A stretch of 64,000 nt of DNA from Bettongia penicillata ogilbyi (GCA_023548195.1 JAJHZJ010000531.1:9163900-9227899); one strand, 5' to 3'; counted from the first letter of the stretch, positions 1-12,817 are shown. Numbers and translations are program-made. The notes: generated by a model from the sequence alone, not told the origin.

Positions 1-186
1 TAAGATCAAGTGAGGAAATAGGCAAAAGAGCAGAGGGCCATGTCTAGACCTTGGGGGCCAGCCCCAGTTAGTGATTTTGATTTAGATGAAGATTGTGCAA
101 AGGAGTCTGAGGATCAGTCAAACAAGTGGGAGAATGAGGAAGGAGCGGTGTCATGGAAACAAGGAGAAAGTGTCGAGTAGAAAAAG

Positions 187-1440
187 ATGATCCAGATTGT
201 GAAAGGCTGCAGAGGTGGAAGTTTGATAGAGATCAGTGATCTCTCAATTGCCAATTCTAATGGCCTCTTCTCAACCTTCATCTTTCTGGACCTCTCACCG
301 ACTGTTTTTAGATCCTTATCCAGGTCCTTCCCACTGACCAGGGGAGATGCCAGAGGCTCAGTCCTGAGCCCCCTTCTTTTCTCCCTTTATACAGTTTTCT
401 TTGTTGATCTTATCAGCCTCCATTGGCAAAATTATCATCTCCATACTGAAGATTTTCAGATCTATTTGTCCAGCCCTAAATTCTCTTGACATCCAGTCTC
501 ATATCTTCAGCTGCCCTTTGGATATCTTGAACCATGTGTCCTTCAGATGTTTTAAACTCAACATGTCTAAAACTGAGTTTGTGATCTTTCCTACCAAACC
601 TTCCACATTTTCTGAGTGTACTCTCATGGCTGAGGGCACTGCCATCCTCCCAGTCACTCAGGTTCCCAACCGAATTGTCATCTGGTTATCCTTTTCTCCT
701 CATTCTCACTCCCCACATCTAATTTCTTGTCAATTCTACATTTGTAACATCTCTTCCATATCCCCCTTTCTGTCCTCTGATACTACCACAACCTCGATCA
801 AAGCCTCCATCACCTCATTTCTGAACTATTGCAACAACCTTCTGGTTTATCTCCCTGCCTCCAGAATCTCCCAGCTTCAAACCATTCTCTACTCAGCTGT
901 CAAACTGATCTTCTAAAGACTGGATATGACTATGTCACCTTCCCCCTGCATTCAGTAAGCTGTAGTGGCTCCCTATTTACCTCCAGGATCAAATGTAAAA
1001 TATTTGCTTTGGCTTTTACAGCCTTTCATATAATCTTGCCTTTTCAAACTTCCCTGTCTTTTTATACCTTATTCTCTTCCACTAGCCTTGCAGTTCTTTG
1101 CACAAAACATTCTACTTTTATACCTTTTCATGCTTGGAATTATCCTTTTAATCCTTTCTGTTTCTTGTCTTCTTTTAAGTCCCAGCAAGCTTGCTATTTT
1201 CTTCAGGAAGCTTTTTTCCAGTCTCCCTTACTGCTAATGACTTCCTTCTAAGATTATTTCTGATTTGTTCTGTTCGTATTTTGTTTGTACGTAGCTATTT
1301 GCATGTTATCTCTTCCATAAGACTGTGAGTTTCTTGAGACTAGGGATTTTTCTTGTTTTGCTGTTCTTTGTATCACTGCTGCTTAGGACAGCCTAGAACA
1401 CAGTCAGTGCTTAAGAAATGATTGTTGACTTGGATTTTCT
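187..1440 (+). mobile_element. L2 (CR1-clade) LINE, 3' half of ORF2 plus 3' tail
   Basis: Broken reading frames across 187-1250 carry the reverse-transcriptase region of an L2-type LINE. GDARGSVLSPLLFSLYT corresponds to the family GxPQGSxLGPLLF block. Further on, FKLNMSKTEFVIFP and an LNYCNNLL-like block (family LDYCNSLL) are recognisable. The 3' tail at 1315-1440 has the classic L2/MIR ending (agactgtgagtttcttgag, tttgtatcactgctgctta, gtgcttaagaaatgattgttgact). Frameshifts and stops show it is dead. It lies in the same orientation as ANTXR2. Confidence 0.8.
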
Positions 1441-2295
1441 CAATAGTTTAGGATATATGAGCTGATTTAATCACAAAGTTCCTTAATAGTTATATGGAAT
1501 ACATGAGGATGAGTCTTCCTGATTGCTGACCCAGCACTCTATGCCACCTACTTGTCCTGGGAGCCCATTAGTTACTTCTCTATACCTTGTTTGTTTTCAA
1601 AAAATTAGAAATTTATGAATTTTAGAAATACTATCATAGTTTAGAAGAATGATACATTAAACTAAGCCATCCCCTTCTGAATATAGTGAAAGTCAAGTTT
1701 TATAGGGCTATATGGTTGCCCTAAATAACTCTCACCTGGAAAGGTTAAGTATGTAACACTTCATGTTCTGTTTTCCTTAAAACATCATTACCTTTCATCC
1801 AGGGGCATATCTTACACCTTCTTTAGCCAATTTACATTTTTATCGTTTGTCCCTTTTGAAGATAATGAATTTCCTAAGTTTACTTCCTCTATAAAATGTG
1901 CTGCTTCTTTTAATGCCATTACTTTCAGGCTTTATGGGATAATTGACCCTACAGTCCCTGATTCCCGCTCAGCTATACAATTTAACCCTCACGTTAGACT
2001 TCACCTGTATTTGTTTTATCTACATAAAGCTACCATAACTTGAAGGAAAAATGTAATTTCTTTGGAAAGGCAGCCATTTGCTTTCACCTAACAGTTTTAA
2101 AATATTTAAACACATTTTAACAACCTCATAAAAACACGAATAAAATACAGTTGATCATACTGGAAGATATAGACTAATTTTAACGACTTAATAGGGACCA
2201 CTTGAAAATGGAAAGAGATCAAGAGAAAGGTAAAAAATACCCAAATAAGACTTAGGGTAAAGTTATAGATAGTTTTTTTTCTCTGAAATACAACC

Positions 2296-2472
2296 AACTA
2301 GGTACTGATAGTGCAAATAATGAATATCCCTAATGTCACATTACCTGGATTCACACTGTGTAATTCCATTGACCTTTAACCAGTTAGCACCTTTTCAGAG
2401 GTATAATTTTAAATGTAAATAAAGACAACCACTTCGAGGTATTCATTAGTTTTACTAATCAAGACCTAGCTG
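2296..2472. mobile_element. Candidate MITE with diverged terminal inverted repeats
   Basis: The left end (ctaggtactgatagtgcaaa, then taatgaat) is an imperfect inverted match to the right end near 2437-2472 (attcattagttttactaat, then caagacctagc). The same terminal motif, much better preserved, occurs at 36231-36430, so both look like members of one small non-autonomous DNA transposon family. The interior is AT-rich and non-coding. Confidence 0.45.
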
Positions 2473-2754
2473 TAGTTGCATTATCTCCTACTAACTGTGG
2501 TCCTTAAAATACTCAAATGTGTGTGTGTATCTTAAAAGCTTTAAAGCATTTTTAAAAATTTAAAATTGGATAAAATTTAAATTATTTTAAAAAATTCTCT
2601 TCCCCCTGCCGAATTTAACCTATTTATCTTTCCTCGGAGTTCTGAAATTTCTTTGTTAGTCTATTATACTTAATATCTCAGGATGCGATTTTATTAAACA
2701 TTAGTTTGGTTCTATAATGTCACATGGGTAGAGAGTCTTCTGAGGAAACCCTTT

Positions 2755-2880
2755 GTTTTGGAGTGATAGAATGTAACTTCCTTGTGATAGGAACTGTTTC
2801 CTTTATCTTTGTATCCCTAATGCTTATTACAATGCCTAACACATCGTGAGTGGTTGTTTAATAAGTATGCATTGATGGAT
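2755..2880 (+). mobile_element. L2/MIR-type 3' tail fragment
   Basis: The order of motifs (tgtaacttccttgtgatagg, tttgtatccctaatgctta, caatgcctaacacat, taataagtatgcattgatgg) matches the 3' end of L2-class LINEs, which ends in a TTGA/TGGA-type repeat. Confidence 0.6.
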
Positions 2881-3494
2881 AGCCAGATGGTGGTTTCTGA
2901 ATCCCTGATCTGAACAAGATTCCCCTATGTGATCACCAAAATCAGTTCCTCCTGAGACAGGATCTTTTTCAGATTTGTCTCTTCTGTCTGTAAGCAAGCA
3001 CCATGGGCATGTTGGTGAGGCATGGTGTGTGTTACTCTGCTAGGTGGGCAAAGGGCGATGATATCCTCTTACAGAGGGAGATTTAGTGTGGCTCCTGAAA
3101 CATCATTTTTTTTAAAGGAAATATTCCATATATGATGATCTGCATACATAGCCCATAAATGTGTATGTCAGCATTAAATGTGCCGTTTAATCTGAATCAG
3201 TGAAAAATGATGACAATTTAATTGTCCTTTCATTTATACTTAATTTTAAAGAATGTATGTTGAAATTGTATTACATTCTTTGATGGAAGATCACAGAATC
3301 CCATTACCTAAGAGCTGAAAGGAACTTGAGGTCATATGGTACAAACTATACATAAGAATCATCCTCCCCATCAAATCTCCCCTGGAAATCTTCAATTGCT
3401 AGTAATGCCTTGTATCTATATGAAAATTCTGACCAAGTGATTCCTTTGGGTAAAAATGTAAGGCTTGCAAAATAAAACATGCTTGATAAATACA

Positions 3495-3958
3495 AACAAA
3501 TCAGTAAGTATACATTAAGTGCTTATTATATGCTAAGCACTGTACAAAAGGAAAGACGGAAGGCAAAAGGAAAAGGGAATGGCAAAGATGGATACATCGC
3601 ATCATAGAAAAAATGAACATGACCTTGGACAGACTTCAAGAGATATTAGAGAATAGGAGGGCATGATGTGCTATGGTACAGAAAGTCAGGAACAGGTGGA
3701 TGCATCTGAGCAGCTCAACAACAACTGTGCTAAGTAACGGGGATCCAAAGATAAATTAAAAACAGCCCTTTTCCTCAAAGAACTTAGCATTCCTTGAAGG
3801 AGAGACATATTTATAAATAGATACTTAAAAGCTCCATGTAAGGTAAATGGAAATTAGCCATAGTTAGAAAAAATTTCTTGTAAAAGAATGTATTTCAGTT
3901 GAGCCTTGAAGGAAGTAGATTCTAAGAGACAGATTTGAAGAGGCAGAATATTCCAAGA
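3495..3958 (-). mobile_element. L2 LINE 3' fragment, antisense
   Basis: Read on the + strand, it starts with the reverse complement of the L2 tail (acattaagtgcttattatat, gctaagcactgtacaaa). It continues with ttcctcaaagaacttagcat and ttgagccttgaaggaagtag, both typical of antisense L2 ORF2/3' sequence. It is interrupted by the GGAA tract starting at 3959. Confidence 0.7.
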
Positions 3959-4307
3959 AGAGAAGGAAGGAAGGAGGGAGGGAAGGAAGAAGGAGGGAAA
4001 GAAGGAAGGAGAGAAGGAAGGAAGGAAGGAGGGAGGGAAGGAAGGAAGGAGGGAGGGAAGGAGGGAGGGAAGGAGAGGAGGGAAGGAAGGAAGGAGGGAG
4101 GGAAGGAGGGAGGGAAGGAGGGAAGGAAGGAAGGAAGGAGAGGAGGGAAGGAAGGAAGGAGGGAAGGAGGGAGGGAGGGAGGGGGGGAGGGAAGGAGGGA
4201 AGGAAGGAAGGAAGGAAGGAAGGAAGAAAGGAAGGAAGGAAGGAGAGGAGGGAAGGAAGGAGAGAAAGAGGGAAGGAGGTGGAAGAAAGGAAGGAGGGAA
4301 GGAAGGA
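3959..4307. repeat. GGAA/GGGA/GAGG polypurine tract
   Basis: About 350 bases contain only A and G on the + strand, mostly GGAA and GGGA units with AGGAGAGG interruptions. A further short GGAA run lies at 4321-4331. The long open frames here are repeat translations in several frames, not genes. Confidence 0.97.
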
Positions 4308-4334
4308 ATATTGTTCTTTGAAGGAAGGAAGTGT

Positions 4335-4412
4335 TCTTCATCTATCTTTGTATCCCTCTCACTTGCTAGAGTACTTGGCACATACAATGCACTAACAAAT
4401 GCTTAGTGATTT
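4335..4412 (+). mobile_element. L2 3' tail fragment
   Basis: The motifs tttgtatccctctcacttgc, gtacttggcacatacaatgc and caaatgcttagtgatttg match the end of L2. It lies in the opposite orientation to the L2 piece left of the GGAA tract. Confidence 0.6.
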
Positions 4413-4465
4413 GTTATTGTTTATGTGTTTTCAAACATGTTTCAATGCTTCAAAAAAAGAAATGA

Positions 4466-4712
4466 ACAAAGGAAACAATAATTTATTAAGCTCCTACAAT
4501 GTGCCAATCACTTTGCTTAGCACTTTAAAAATATTGTCTTCTTTGATATTCACAGCAATCGTGGGAAGTCATGACTATTTAGAAACCCATTTTTCAGCTG
4601 CAGAAAATGAGGAAGTCAGTGGTTCAGTGACTTACTCAGGGGTAGCTTGTGTAAGGCAATATTTGACCTCAGGTCTTCAGGACTTTCCACTGAGGAAAAA
4701 CCTTTGAGCTTA
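4466..4712 (-). mobile_element. MIR/CORE-SINE, antisense
   Basis: Read on the + strand it has the antisense MIR order: aatttattaagctcctacaa, tgtgccaatcactttgctta, a CORE-like aaaatgaggaagtc, and ttgacctcaggtcttcagga. It lies immediately upstream of the ANTXR2 exon. Confidence 0.7.
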
Positions 4713-4841
4713 GGCTCCAGTCAGGTTTACTTTTTCTCCATGATATAAGCAACCAACCTCCTGTTAGGTGGCATAAGAATCTCGCACGTAGAGGTGCAGC
4801 TCTACATCTGCAAACACCTGTTCACTGGTTTTTTCCTTCAG

Positions 4842-5009
4842 GTCCGTTGGGGTGATAAAGGCTCTACTGAAGAAGGTGCGAGGTTAGAAAAAGCCAAAAA
4901 TGCTGTGGTGACAATTCCTGAAGAAACAGAAGAACCTGTCAGGCCTAGACCGCCTCGGCCCAAACCTACATACCAGGCCACTCAGACAAAGTGGTACACT
5001 CCAATCAAG
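4842..5009 (+). CDS. ANTXR2: ANTXR2 (CMG2) internal exon, cytoplasmic tail
   Basis: This exon encodes 56 residues of the intracellular tail of anthrax toxin receptor 2 (capillary morphogenesis protein 2), a single-pass membrane receptor with an extracellular von Willebrand A domain that binds basement-membrane ligands such as collagen IV and laminin. Seen: the polypyrimidine stretch ttttttccttcag ends in AG at 4840-4841. The frame opens with [20 protein letters not shown], passes a proline/arginine-rich stretch (RPRPPRPKP) and ends in KWYTPIK. A GT donor (gtaacc) follows at 5010. The length is 168 nt, so both boundaries are phase 0. Known: the [12 protein letters not shown] and KWYTPIK blocks are near invariant in ANTXR2. 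The paralogue ANTXR1 has a different, non-proline-rich middle, so ANTXR2 fits better. By my recollection of the human protein this is roughly residues 395-450. The upstream VWA and membrane-spanning exons lie outside the window. The frame is intact and there is no sign of a pseudogene. Confidence 0.95.
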
Positions 5010-6492
5010 GTAACCTTGCCATCTGCCATCTAGCCTCACCTAGGCCTCTTGCATATTCAGAGATTCATTTTCATTTAGTTAGTGTTTTTTGTTGGCTGAA
5101 ATTTGTTTTAAGAACCCCAACCATATGTAGCTCTTGTGTCAGAGATGCTTATGGTGCAACGATCCTAGGAACATTTTTGGAAGGTATTCAGCTAGTTCTG
5201 GCTCAGACTCCTACTTAGAAATCCCTGGAAAGTATCCTAATTGGACAGGCCAACATACTGGCTACAACTTTATACTTGCAAGTATGCTGGTCTTATTCGT
5301 AAAACTTTCATACGTTTTTATTACAAATTATTATAAATATTATTCCAAATTATCATTTTATAAGTATTGTATTTTTAGATCCAAAAGTTTTAGTTAAGGG
5401 GAAAGAAGGATCAAAGAAGAGTGTATACTCTATAAGAGGTGAATTATATTCCACTCAACTCCAACAAAGTTCCTCATTAAATGTTCCTCAGCTTTACTGT
5501 AGGCTGTGGCCCTTTTTAGAGCTGATGCCTCTGCCCAATTCTCAGATGACCATAGCTGCAGCTGAGGCATTTTCTCATCTGTGTCCTTCCGCATCCATTG
5601 CACCATTTCTTTTTTCCAATTACAATTGGCACTAGCCATTGGGAATTTTAGAAGGATCTCTCCTACCCTGACTTGGGTTCTGACTTTCATTAGCAGAGCT
5701 TATGATTCTGTCAACTTGTCATTCCCCTTTTTGCAACTCAGTGAGGAAGATGGATGAGGAAGTATCCCACTCAGTGCACTCTCCATCCTTAGAGGAATTG
5801 TCTTTCCAAGTTGAGTTATGTGAAAGTTTACAATATTGACTCCATATTCAGATGACCCAAAATCCTTTCATCCTTTCATCCCTGACAAAAGATAAGCATC
5901 CTACACACCAGAAGTTTCTCTCCCCCACCATGTCCCCACAGTGAACTATTCCATGTAACAGAGAAACACTAAGCCAAGCTATCAGATATAATGGTCTTAT
6001 ATACCATTCTGCACCTATAGCCCCTCATCTCCTCAATGAAAGAAAGGAGGAACATTTCCTTGTCTATTGTCAGAGCCAGGAATAATCAATATAATTACAT
6101 AGACTCCGTTTTATTGTATTCTTTTATACATTTATATTATTGAAGTTCCAGTGTTTTCATTATTTTTCTTAATTCCTTTTGCTCTAATTCATAAGTCTTC
6201 TGATTCTATCCACTGGATGAACAAAAAAATGCAAATATTTATAAAACACTGACATTTGCATGCAAATTACTTGAGCCAGACAGTGATTTTGGTTTCATTT
6301 TGTTATGCATGTGTGCTCCTATTGAGATGAAGCTGACTTAGGACATCTGACTATCAGCAATGAACCTGGACCAAGCTGGTTTCCTTCCCTTTCCCTTAAT
6401 TGAATGGTAGATGTCATGCTATCTACACGTATTTCCCTGCTTTCATTTTTCTCTGTTTTTTGAGAATGGCTATATTACTTCAAGACCATTAG

Positions 6493-6690
6493 GTGGCGGA
6501 CGTCAAATCTGGCCTGAGACACTTACTAGCTGTGTGATCCTGAACAGGCACTTAATCCTGTTTGGCTCAATTTCCTCATCTGTAAAATGAGCTGGGAAAG
6601 ATATGGTAGACCACTCTGGTGTCTTTGCCAAGAAAACTTCAGATGGGGCCATAAAGAGTCATACATGACTGAAACATCTGTACAATAATA
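6493..6690 (+). mobile_element. CORE-SINE with RTE-like 3' tail
   Basis: It starts with taggtggcgga, followed by cctgagacacttactagctg, the box tgtgtgatcc, the CORE tttcctcatctgtaaaatga and a tail including ttgccaagaaaactt and taaagagtcatacatgactg. The tail matches the end of BovB/RTE-type elements in reverse complement, as expected for a marsupial SINE mobilised by an RTE LINE. Confidence 0.8.
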
Positions 6691-7619
6691 ACATTATTTC
6701 AGGGAAATATGAGCAAAAGTTCTAACTCTAAGAGAATGCACCTCAGTGAGGTTGTAGGATATACTGAAGTCACTGCTTCAAAAATTTCAAGGATCCTTTG
6801 AGCTTGTGATTATACATGATCAGCTGTACGGAAGCATAGAGGAAATTGTGGTTACCACTGAAAACAATTCAAGGAATTGACTAACTGTTATTACAAAATA
6901 GTCTCTTAGAAGTCACCAGAGAGACGTGATAGCAGAAGGGGATCTTCTTAATTCTTTTGTAGTGTGATACTGCCTTCTTGAAGTTTGGACAAGGGGGAGA
7001 AGACTATTTTCAATATACAAAATCTGCTAAATATTCCTGTGAAGAAAAAAAAATGCTTGTCATGGACAAGACAGTTCAAAGACTGGAAGGGATTTGATAG
7101 AGACTGGATCTGTAAATTCAGTGATATAGAAAATACCTGGAAGAGGAAACACTCATAAGCAAGTCAGCATTTCCCTGGCAATGCATAGAGAGTGGCCTAG
7201 GGTACTGAGAAATTCCATGCCAAATCCAAGGTCACGTGACCAGCATGGGTCAGAGGTGGAACCGGAACTGTTTTTATTGGGTCCAAGAAAAACTCTCTAA
7301 CCACTGTATTATAATGGTGTTACCTTGACAAAAGTAAATTTTCTGACGAAACTCACTTTCGTTCAAGGCTATACTAAAACTGTTATTGAAGGAATTCACA
7401 AGACACTATGGGATCTAGACATTTTTAGCAGACTGCAAATTATCCTTTCTCCAAAAAAGTCTGTTTTTTTATTTACATTATTTCTAACATGATTACATAG
7501 TCCAAAAGAAAATATTCATATTACTGTATGCTAGAAATATAAGGTATTTTTAAAAAATAGAAAAAGTTCCATTTGTTTCTTTAAGTCTCCCAAACATTCA
7601 GTATGATGATGATGGTGAT

Positions 7620-7862
7620 AATAAATAATAATGGTAGCTTATATAGTGCCCACTATGTGCCAGGAACTATGCTGAGTACTCAACAAATAACATTCCATTT
7701 GGTCCTCATTATCCCCATTTTACAGTTGAAGAAAGTGAGGCAGATAACAGTTAAGTAACTTGCCCAAGTTAGTAACACAGCTAGTAAGTGTCAGAATCTG
7801 TATTTTAACTTAGGTCTTCCTGATTCCAGGTCCAGTGCTCTATCCATTGTATCACCTAGGTG
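7620..7862 (-). mobile_element. MIR/CORE-SINE, antisense
   Basis: The motifs cactatgtgccaggaactat, attatccccattttacagtt, taacttgcccaagttagtaa, aggtcttcctgattccaggt and gtgctctatccattgtatca follow the antisense MIR consensus over nearly full length. Confidence 0.85.
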
Positions 7863-8241
7863 TTTCTCAATATTGTTTATTATAAGCAATGTCAGATATG
7901 GAGAGGTTCTTCCTTCTGCTTCTCTGAGTGGATATGGGGATGATAAGGAAATGAATGACAATGAAACAAAGGAGACCAAAAGAAAAGAAGGGAAAATCAG
8001 ACCTTTAAATGATCTATTTCTTAAGTTATTTCCAAGGTTGGGGTTCAGGGAGTCTCACAGAACCAAGTAAACCGAAGCATAGCTCATAGTAAATGGTTGG
8101 TGTCTGTCATATTAAAGAACAGGAGTGAAGACAGGTCCAAATTTCCACATTAAAGAACTGGCTTTTTTTTCCTTCACAAGTCCGAAATCAGAGTCAGGAG
8201 CCTTCAGTCGTAGTACAATCATTTTTATTTCATTTTTTTGA

Positions 8242-8430
<189 letters not shown>

Positions 8431-9109
8431 TGAAGTGTGATCATTTCAGGACAGTAAATGCAGCAAAATCTTAAGTGAAAAAAAAATTCAAAGTTCTTGT
8501 TTTTTTCTATTGAAGGAATGGTTTCTATCCCAAGAGAATTTTTAATGAATTATCGACCATGGTAATGGGAAATTGAATCATTAAGTCACTGCATCTTAAA
8601 TAGACACTTGCCATAGTTTTTTGTTTAAGCCATAGGCACAAATGATTGTGATGTTCCCAAAAAAATAAATATAAGTACAAAGTATGAATACATATAAGAA
8701 TTTGTTCAATTTACTCTTTGTTGTTAGAGGTACTGGAGTTACTTGAAGATCTGACCAGTATAAGTTTCTGTACTTTCTCTTGCCCTATTTTGTAGTAGAA
8801 ATATTTATGCTTAATGAAATATGGAAGTATGACTTTAGAAATAAAATGTTAAATATTTTCATATGGTATAATAGATCATTTGAAACAATAATAAGGAAAT
8901 GTTAGTAGTGGTTTGTGATTGAGGTTAGTTCATTTTATGTTTATTTGTTTGGCTTCAGAAGTGTTGTTTTCATTACATTCATCAAAACTGTATCAGTTAT
9001 TCTCTTTTAAAGGTGGCTGAACTGAGTAAATTAATTTTAATAAACATAGATGCTAGTTTTTTAAAAATTTTATATCTTTCCCAGAACATAGAATAATGCC
9101 TCCCTTCAG

Positions 9110-9780
9110 AAGTCAGATGGTATAGAATCCTAGAATATTTGATAACCATAGACCTTAATCATCTACCAATTGTAATCCTCCTAAAGTATCCCTAAGAAAC
9201 AGTAAAATAGCCTCTGCTAGAATATCTCTAGGATTTTACTCACCACCTTATTGAAGCAGCTTCCTATTATTGTACAAACCTTTACATCCATTTGGTCTTA
9301 GGCCTTCCTTTTGGGGAAATTTAGGATTTTTCAGACATCTGACATATATATTCTTAGCTTTGTCTTCTGTAGAAAGATTAAAGGTACTAGGTTTCTTCTG
9401 TAGTCATTTCTACATTAGAATTCCTAGATCCCTTCTTCAGATCTTCTGGACACAATAATATACTTTTCCAAAACCCTTAAACTGTGGCATGTAGAATTGT
9501 CTGCACAATCCTCCCCATGATATCTGACCAAAAAGAGTACTATGAAACTATTGTTTCTCATGTTGAGGTGCTATTTTTCTGTCAGTGCCACCTGAGATGG
9601 CAGTAGCTTTCTTGGCACCAACATTGCACTCCTGTCTCAAATTTAGCTCATCGGAAACAGGAACCTTTGCAAACCCCAATCTCCCTCTCGTATGCTAAGC
9701 AGCTGGTTTTCTGAACTTAATGCCTATCTTCACACTTATCTATTTAACTTCATCTTGCTAGTTGTGGTTTATCAATCTAA
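9110..9780 (-). mobile_element. L3/CR1-type LINE 3' fragment, antisense
   Basis: Motifs recognised in order on the + strand: atagaatcctagaatatttg, then ttctggacacaataatatac, ccaaaacccttaaactgtgg, atgatatctgaccaaa, and cagtagctttcttggcacca. They match the antisense of the CR1/L3 3' part (remembered block: aaatgtggtgcccagaa, gatgtggtctgacca, attagctttttggctgcca). It is old and diverged. Confidence 0.55.
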
Positions 9781-10701
9781 GCTATAAAGATTTAATTATA
9801 TTTTATAAATGTTTGTTAAGTATCTACTAGAAACAAAACACTGTGCTATATGCAGAGACAGAAAGACTGAAAAAGACACAGGCTGTGTTCTAAAATCATT
9901 TCCAGTATACAGGAAAGAATGGGACAAGTATATAAGTAACTGTGGTCTTAATTCTTATTATCTATCATATTAATTATCCTTTTGGTTTTCTATGTTCTAC
10001 TTATTTTATGACATCTTCGTATGAGTGATTGACAAAAATGTTTAATAGAAGAGTAGGAAAGCATTTCTTTGTAGCATTCCATTAGTTACCTTCTTTTAGG
10101 TTGGTGTTGAGTGGTCAAACACTTGGTGGATTCTGTTGGATTTACTTAACATTTTTGCTATTTGACCCCATATTTCACAATCTTAACCAGAAGAATATAT
10201 TATAGAAGATTTCATGAATCTTTTCCGTTAAAGCTAAATGTTATACATACATACATACACACACACATACACATATATACAACACACATAAATGCATATG
10301 TACATGTGTATATATATATATGATATCTCAATTTGCTAGTATTTTTAAGAGATAAAGAAATAGGGTTAAGTTGACATAACATTTTAATAACCTTCTATAA
10401 TTCTCAGTACTCACTTTATTTGTTTCTAAGTACTCACAATTCATACCTTCAGTATTATCTCTAGAATTATACTAAGTCTGAACTTTTAGCTTCTTGGCCC
10501 ATAGTTTCCAAAATCTACCATTTTCTCCTTTTTTTGGAAATTAAGAAAACATTTTAGCTTTTTAAAGTCATTTTCTATCATTTCTCAAAGATTATTGAAG
10601 GTTCCATTTACAAATCTCTAGGCAGATTAGGGTGCATTTTTCTTGGGTTCATTCAAAACAAATTGATATTTTTTTGCTGGTTCAACACCTATTTTAGCAT
10701 G

Positions 10702-10868
10702 AGAGGATCAAAGATTTAGAGCTGGAAGGGATTTTAGACCTTTAACCTTAATTAAAACTACTCATTTCACAGGGGAAAATGATGCCCCAATTCACAAAGT
10801 GGTAGAGCTAGGATTTGAACTTAGATCATCGAGTGCCAAATCCATCACATTTTCCACTGGGCCAGGAT
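10702..10868 (-). mobile_element. MIR, antisense
   Basis: The motifs gaggatcaaagatttagagc, tggaagggattttagacc, ctcatttcacaggggaaaat and gagctaggatttgaacttag match antisense MIR. Confidence 0.75.
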
Positions 10869-10996
10869 ATATTTGAACTACAATTTCTGTTTTTGGGGGT
10901 GATTGTTCCATCCTTTCCCTGTTGAAGACCATTATCCTTAGTGGGGAAAAAACCCCGAAGCAAAATAGGAGTTGGGTAATTCTGTCCCCATTTAGT

Positions 10997-11065
10997 TGTT
11001 ACAGTGTAACATAGGTATTGCAGTGTAACATAGCTGTAACAGTGTTACATAACTGTAACATAGCC
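10997..11065. repeat. Short tandem array of tgtaacatag-like units
   Basis: About four imperfect copies of a unit containing cagtgtaacata/gctgtaacatag occur in 70 bp. This is minisatellite-like DNA. Confidence 0.6.
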
Positions 11066-11069
11066 ACAC

Positions 11070-12815
11070 TTTTTCCCTGGAGAGTTAGTTTTTTATCTTT
11101 TTTTTTTTGTTTGACTGAACAAACCTAAAAAATTAGTGGGTTTAAATTTTTTTTCAAAGTTCATTCTGAATATCATTCTTTTAGGCTTGGATTATAGTTT
11201 TTAATTCATTAATTTAATGAAATTAATTCATAAAAGCAACACACACAATCAGAAATGAATGCTGGAAAAATATATAAACGAACAGGTATGACTTGAAAGA
11301 GGAGAGATAAGTCAACTCCTCTTCACAGAGGTGAGAGGTGCACAAGTGTTGCGCATTGTTCATGAAATTTTTAGACCTTCTCAATTGTGCTTAATTTTTT
11401 CCCCTTCTTTTTGTCTTAAAAAAAATGCAATGCATTATATGGGATGACATTTAAGGAGGGGGAAGAGAAAAGATGCTGGGGAAAAAACTATGATGATAAA
11501 AACGACACCAATAAAAACTTTTTTAAAGAAAGAAATTTAATTACATCAAAAATCAAACATGGGTTTTCTGAGGAAATAATTATCTGAAATGTTTACCCAG
11601 CTCAATATTTTGTAATAAGACACAGAATGAAACTAGATAAAGTTGGTAAAAATAGTAAGGGAAAAGTTATTGGGAGAGAAATAATAGTCATTGGATATTT
11701 ATATCCAGTGGGTTGGATAGTTAGATCCAGTTGGTTAAAGATATTTCTTTCACAAAGTGTTGCTCTAGAGAAGTTTGCAAAGAAATCTAGCATGAGTTCA
11801 AAATTTCAGTTTTGTTAGACAACATATTTTGCAAAACACTTCTTGAAAAGGAGAAACTTAATTTGTGAATCAAATATTTTTAGGAAAACAAAGCCACAGA
11901 CTTTAGCAGTATTTTTATTAACCACTTTCTGGGATTGTATTGCTGAAGTGCCTTTGTGTGATGTTTCACACTTTGTTGTAAAGCTTAAAGTGTTAGTGAG
12001 TTTTATATCGGAAGGATTTAGATGTTATTTCATTTAACAAACTGACTCAGGATCTTTTTTGAGTGAGAAGAATATATTCAAATCATATGATTTTTTTTTG
12101 AGGTGAGTGTGTTTATGTTTTGATCCTAGTTTATGATGAATTGAGAGTATTTTTTACTCTCAATCTCTTGAGTTTTATAAGTGTTAAGAATGTCAGGCAT
12201 GAGTATGATGACTGTTTTTCCAAGTAGAAGTTATCCCTTAAATTAGACATTCAGCTCTCATCAATTAATGCTGAGCATGGGGCACCATCTATACACCCAT
12301 CTTTAAATCTTCCTCTGTCATTAAAATATTTCCTGATTATGTAAAAGATATTGCATTCAACCTGTTTGAAGGTTATATTGCTATACATTTTTCATAACTT
12401 GAAACTTCAAGAAGTCTCTTGGGACATCCTGCCTATTTAAACACTGTTCAGTGCCCATGTTTAAAAACTTTGATTTATCTTGATTTACTTTATATTTGAA
12501 CTTTATTTAGAGGCAAAAAGCATGCCTTCATTACATACTCTTTCCTCTTCTTCTCTTGCTTATTTGATCATTAAATATGTTGATGGTAGTTTATAGAAAC
12601 ATTTCCAACTCTAAAGCATAGTGAAGATCTGTTTATTTGAAACCAGGTACAGGAAATCACAATTTTACCATCCCATTAATTTCTATGATTCTTTCTTCAA
12701 GCCAGTCTAAATCCCAATATTAGTCACTATCCTGCACCCTGAATTTGTAATTGCCACAAGAATAAGAAACTTAAATTTACTTCAAGAGGAGATGGTTCTC
12801 TCTTTTTTCTCTTTT
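11070..12815. other. AT-rich intronic DNA, nothing recognised
   Basis: This stretch has no convincing exon, RNA gene or repeat. Short open frames near 11602-12037 lack any family resemblance and overlap each other on both strands, so I treat them as chance. Confidence 0.6.
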
Positions 12816-12817
12816 CC

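Larger units (their letters stand above)
1..4841 (+). other. ANTXR2: ANTXR2 intron (3' part)
   Basis: This is intronic sequence upstream of the 4842 exon, inferred from the acceptor at 4840-4841. It holds an L2 fragment, a candidate MITE, L2 tails, a GGAA tract and a MIR, each listed separately. I see nothing identifiable in 1441-2290 or in 2880-3280. At 3285-3420 there is a weak match to the 3' end of an L3/CR1-type LINE in minus orientation (gatcacagaatc, gagctgaaaggaactt, gaggtcat). Confidence 0.85.

Noticed and set aside
187..916. Frames of 100 and 171 residues as a host gene
   Set aside because: They carry L2 reverse-transcriptase blocks, are frameshifted relative to each other, and end in an L2 3' tail.
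3854..4387. Long open frames rich in Pro/Ser/Leu or Lys/Glu/Gly over the GGAA tract
   Set aside because: They are open in several frames on both strands because the DNA is a simple repeat. They have no family resemblance and no gene structure.
5134..5397. Frames just downstream of the first exon
   Set aside because: They start after the GT donor in intronic DNA and show no similarity to the ANTXR tail.
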